From Leptospira borgpetersenii serovar Javanica (GTDB lineage Bacteria; Spirochaetota; Leptospiria; Leptospirales; Leptospiraceae), in NCBI RefSeq assembly GCF_003046425.1, contig NZ_QAJG01000001.1, positions 165,001-170,000 on the forward strand: a stretch of 5,000 nt of DNA, written 5' to 3'. This document shows, in pieces, positions 1-5,000 of this stretch. The translations under genes and the position numbers were made by a program. Positions within the stretch are counted from its first letter, which is position 1, and each line of letters opens with the position of its first letter. Below the pieces are notes generated by a model. It was not told where the DNA came from. It was given only the letters and a program-made list of their open reading frames with translations, and did no database searches.

Positions 1-1
1 A

Positions 2-127
<126 letters not shown>

Positions 128-133
128 AGAAGA

Positions 134-619
<486 letters not shown>

Positions 620-634
620 TCCCGCTTTTGCCTC

Positions 635-3049
<2,415 letters not shown>

Positions 3050-3170
3050 ATCGGATCTGTCACCGAAGATTCTTTAGAAAATCCCGCTATCGTAAAGTCT
3101 TGCTTTATTATCGGAACGAACAAGAGCCAAACCTAAAATTCTAACCCAACTTTCATTCGGAATAAACAAT

Positions 3171-3201
<31 letters not shown>

Positions 3202-3229
3202 CTTTAGAATTGCAAAGGAAATTTTTGGC

Positions 3230-3253
3230 AATTCCATCCGCATGAACGGAATT
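3230..3253. repeat. Small inverted repeat AATTCC-N12-GGAATT, possible operator
   Basis: The arms AATTCC (3230-3235) and GGAATT (3248-3253) are perfectly complementary across a 12-base spacer. The site lies about 25 bases upstream of the putative -35 box for metX, a position where an activator or repressor could bind. The arms are AT-rich and only 6 bp, so chance is a real possibility. No known regulator consensus is recognised. Confidence 0.25.
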
Positions 3254-3278
3254 TAATTTCAACATAACGGATTCTTGT

Positions 3279-3306
3279 TTGACTTTCGCACAAAAATTCT
3301 CAGAAT
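3279..3306 (+). promoter_or_regulatory. Putative sigma70-type promoter facing metX
   Basis: TTGACT (3279-3284, five of six to TTGACA) is followed by a 16-base spacer and CAGAAT (3301-3306, four of six to TATAAT). Transcription would begin near 3313, leaving about 380 nt of leader before the metX ATG. It is the best promoter-like pair seen by eye in the intergenic region on the plus strand. The -10 is weak, and a start closer to metX cannot be excluded. Confidence 0.4.
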
Positions 3307-3330
3307 ACGAAAAAAGGAAAAATTGACCGA

Positions 3331-3651
3331 ATGCTAAAAGACCCTTCGAGCGCAAGCAAGACGCTTGAGCTTAACAAAAATGTAAGAACTATTACAATTT
3401 TAAACGAGAGGAAAGAACGCCAATGCAACGGTTCCTGTGGGAACTCTTACATTCAGAAGACAGTTTTGAGAACGGGCTCTAAGAAAAAAGATACGTCCGA
3501 GCAATTCGATTCTACAAGCCTCTACACATATCCAAAGTTGGTCCATTCACCGAATTGCTCCTTACAACATCGCGTCCCGAAACAGCATTCCCTAGAGTAT
3601 GGAAGTAACTTAGCATTTCAAACGATCACTTTTTCTCATTTAAGAAAGTAA
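3331..3651 (+). CDS. Doubtful small ORF, possibly non-coding leader
   Basis: An ATG-started 106-codon frame with a modest purine-rich sequence (AAGGAAAA, 3315-3322) upstream. The predicted product is basic and Ser/Thr-rich, has no hydrophobic segment, and contains a CNGSCGNS stretch; it resembles no family I know. The frame runs through the inverted repeats described in this region (the 16-bp palindromes and the 10-bp inverted repeat), and its composition looks like translated intergenic DNA rather than selected protein. Short hypothetical proteins containing CGNS-type or LRTGSKK-type peptides are, from memory, common in Leptospira annotations where dispersed intergenic repeats are translated. 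I list it because an open frame and a possible ribosome site exist, but I think a leader RNA or repeat-derived sequence is more likely. Confidence 0.2.
   Translation: MLKDPSSASKTLELNKNVRTITILNERKERQCNGSCGNSYIQKTVLRTGSKKKDTSEQFDSTSLYTYPKLVHSPNCSLQHRVPKQHSLEYGSNLAFQTITFSHLRK
3346..3368 (+). repeat. Short stem-loop in the metX leader
   Basis: TCGAGCG (3346-3352) pairs with CGCTTGA (3362-3368) in a 7-bp stem with one G-U pair and a 9-base loop. It lies about 33 bases after the inferred transcription start. No T-run follows, so it is not an intrinsic terminator. Function is unknown. Confidence 0.35.
3381..3396. repeat. 16-bp palindrome, copy 1 (TGTAAGAACTATTACA)
   Basis: TGTAA and TTACA are perfect inverted arms around GAACTA. 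It matches copy 2 at 3436-3451 in 13 of 16 positions, with the GAACT core and the outer TGT...TACA kept. I recall TGTGGGAACTCCTACA-like motifs scattered through intergenic DNA of pathogenic Leptospira, so this is probably a member of a dispersed repeat. That link is memory, not a search. Confidence 0.55.
3436..3451. repeat. 16-bp palindrome, copy 2 (TGTGGGAACTCTTACA)
   Basis: Second copy of the element, starting 55 bases after the first. Its arms are TGTGG and CTTACA-type, so the symmetry is less perfect (TGT...ACA kept, with possible G-U pairing in RNA). A further short imperfect symmetric stretch, GAGAACGGGCTC, follows about 20 bases on. Together they form a cluster of degenerate palindromes centred on a GAAC core. 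Confidence 0.5.
3499..3560. repeat. Perfect 10-bp inverted repeat enclosing a smaller hairpin
   Basis: GAGCAATTCG (3499-3508) is the exact reverse complement of CGAATTGCTC (3551-3560). The 42-base interior contains CCAAAGTTGG (3532-3541), itself a 4-bp palindromic hairpin. As RNA it would form a long arm with an internal stem-loop. As DNA it could be a remnant of a small miniature element or a protein-binding site. A perfect 10-bp match at this distance is unlikely by chance in a 645-bp region, though AATT makes up part of it. Confidence 0.5.
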
Positions 3652-3681
3652 CTGGAAAGTTAACCAGTGAGAAAGAAAGTG
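3627..3681 (+). promoter_or_regulatory. Composite stem-loop immediately upstream of metX with alternative pairing
   Basis: The left arm CACTTTTTCTCA (3627-3638) pairs with TGAGAAAGAAAGTG (3668-3681) to give 12 base pairs with a two-base bulge. Inside, CTGG (3652-3655) pairs with CCAG (3664-3667) and stacks directly on the outer stem. The same left arm can instead pair with AGAAAGT at 3643-3649, which would free the purine-rich right arm. The element ends 13 bases before the metX ATG, and no T-run follows, so any control would act on translation or RNA stability rather than on termination. It matches no SAM riboswitch class that I can recall. The pairing is seen; a regulatory role is inferred. 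Confidence 0.4.
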
Positions 3682-3694
3682 ACAACCAAATCTT

Positions 3695-5000
<1,306 letters not shown>

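Noticed and set aside
3225..3257. Second plus-strand promoter, TTGGCA with TTTAAT
   Set aside because: The boxes are 21 bases apart, outside the usual 16-18, although each box alone is a good match.
3601..3694. A known SAM riboswitch (S-box, SAM-II or SAM-V type) upstream of metX
   Set aside because: The expected conserved cores, such as the AGCTAAAAAGGG-like 3' part of SAM-II/SAM-V or the S-box kink-turn and long P1 helix, are not visible; only unassigned stems are present.

Overview
The window looks like chromosomal DNA of a spirochaete, most likely Leptospira and probably the pathogenic clade. The base composition is moderately AT-rich. The MetX-like protein agrees closely, from memory, with the Leptospira interrogans homoserine O-acetyltransferase. 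A 16-bp palindrome that I associate with Leptospira intergenic DNA occurs twice. The species call rests on recall, not on a search.

Left part (2-1417, + strand): a tightly packed co-directional run. It holds the last 41 codons of an unidentified gene, then a small zinc-ribbon protein with one membrane segment (GTG start, six bases after the previous stop), then the 16S rRNA m3U1498 methyltransferase RsmE (TTG start, 15 bases further on). Spacings are short, start codons are non-ATG and Shine-Dalgarno sites are poor. This suggests one transcription unit with translational coupling.

Middle (1406-3049, - strand): a 547-residue protein with a signal peptide, aromatic-rich alternating beta strands and a C-terminal Phe, so a probable outer-membrane beta-barrel protein. 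Its 3' end overlaps the 3' end of rsmE by 12 bp tail to tail, and no convincing terminator lies between them.

Intergenic region (3050-3694): about 645 bp between the divergent barrel gene and metX. It holds a sigma70-like promoter facing metX, a doubtful 106-codon ORF, two copies of a 16-bp palindrome, a perfect 10-bp inverted repeat enclosing a smaller hairpin, and a composite stem-loop just before the metX start. That last element has two mutually exclusive pairings. The whole can be read as a leader of about 380 nt for the methionine operon, and it is the least explained part of the window.

Right part (3695-5000, + strand): metX, complete with catalytic triad, overlaps the start of metW (truncated by the window end) by four bases (ATGA). 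Together they form a methionine-biosynthesis operon: MetX acylates homoserine, and MetW is the small SAM-binding-fold partner usually encoded next to it.
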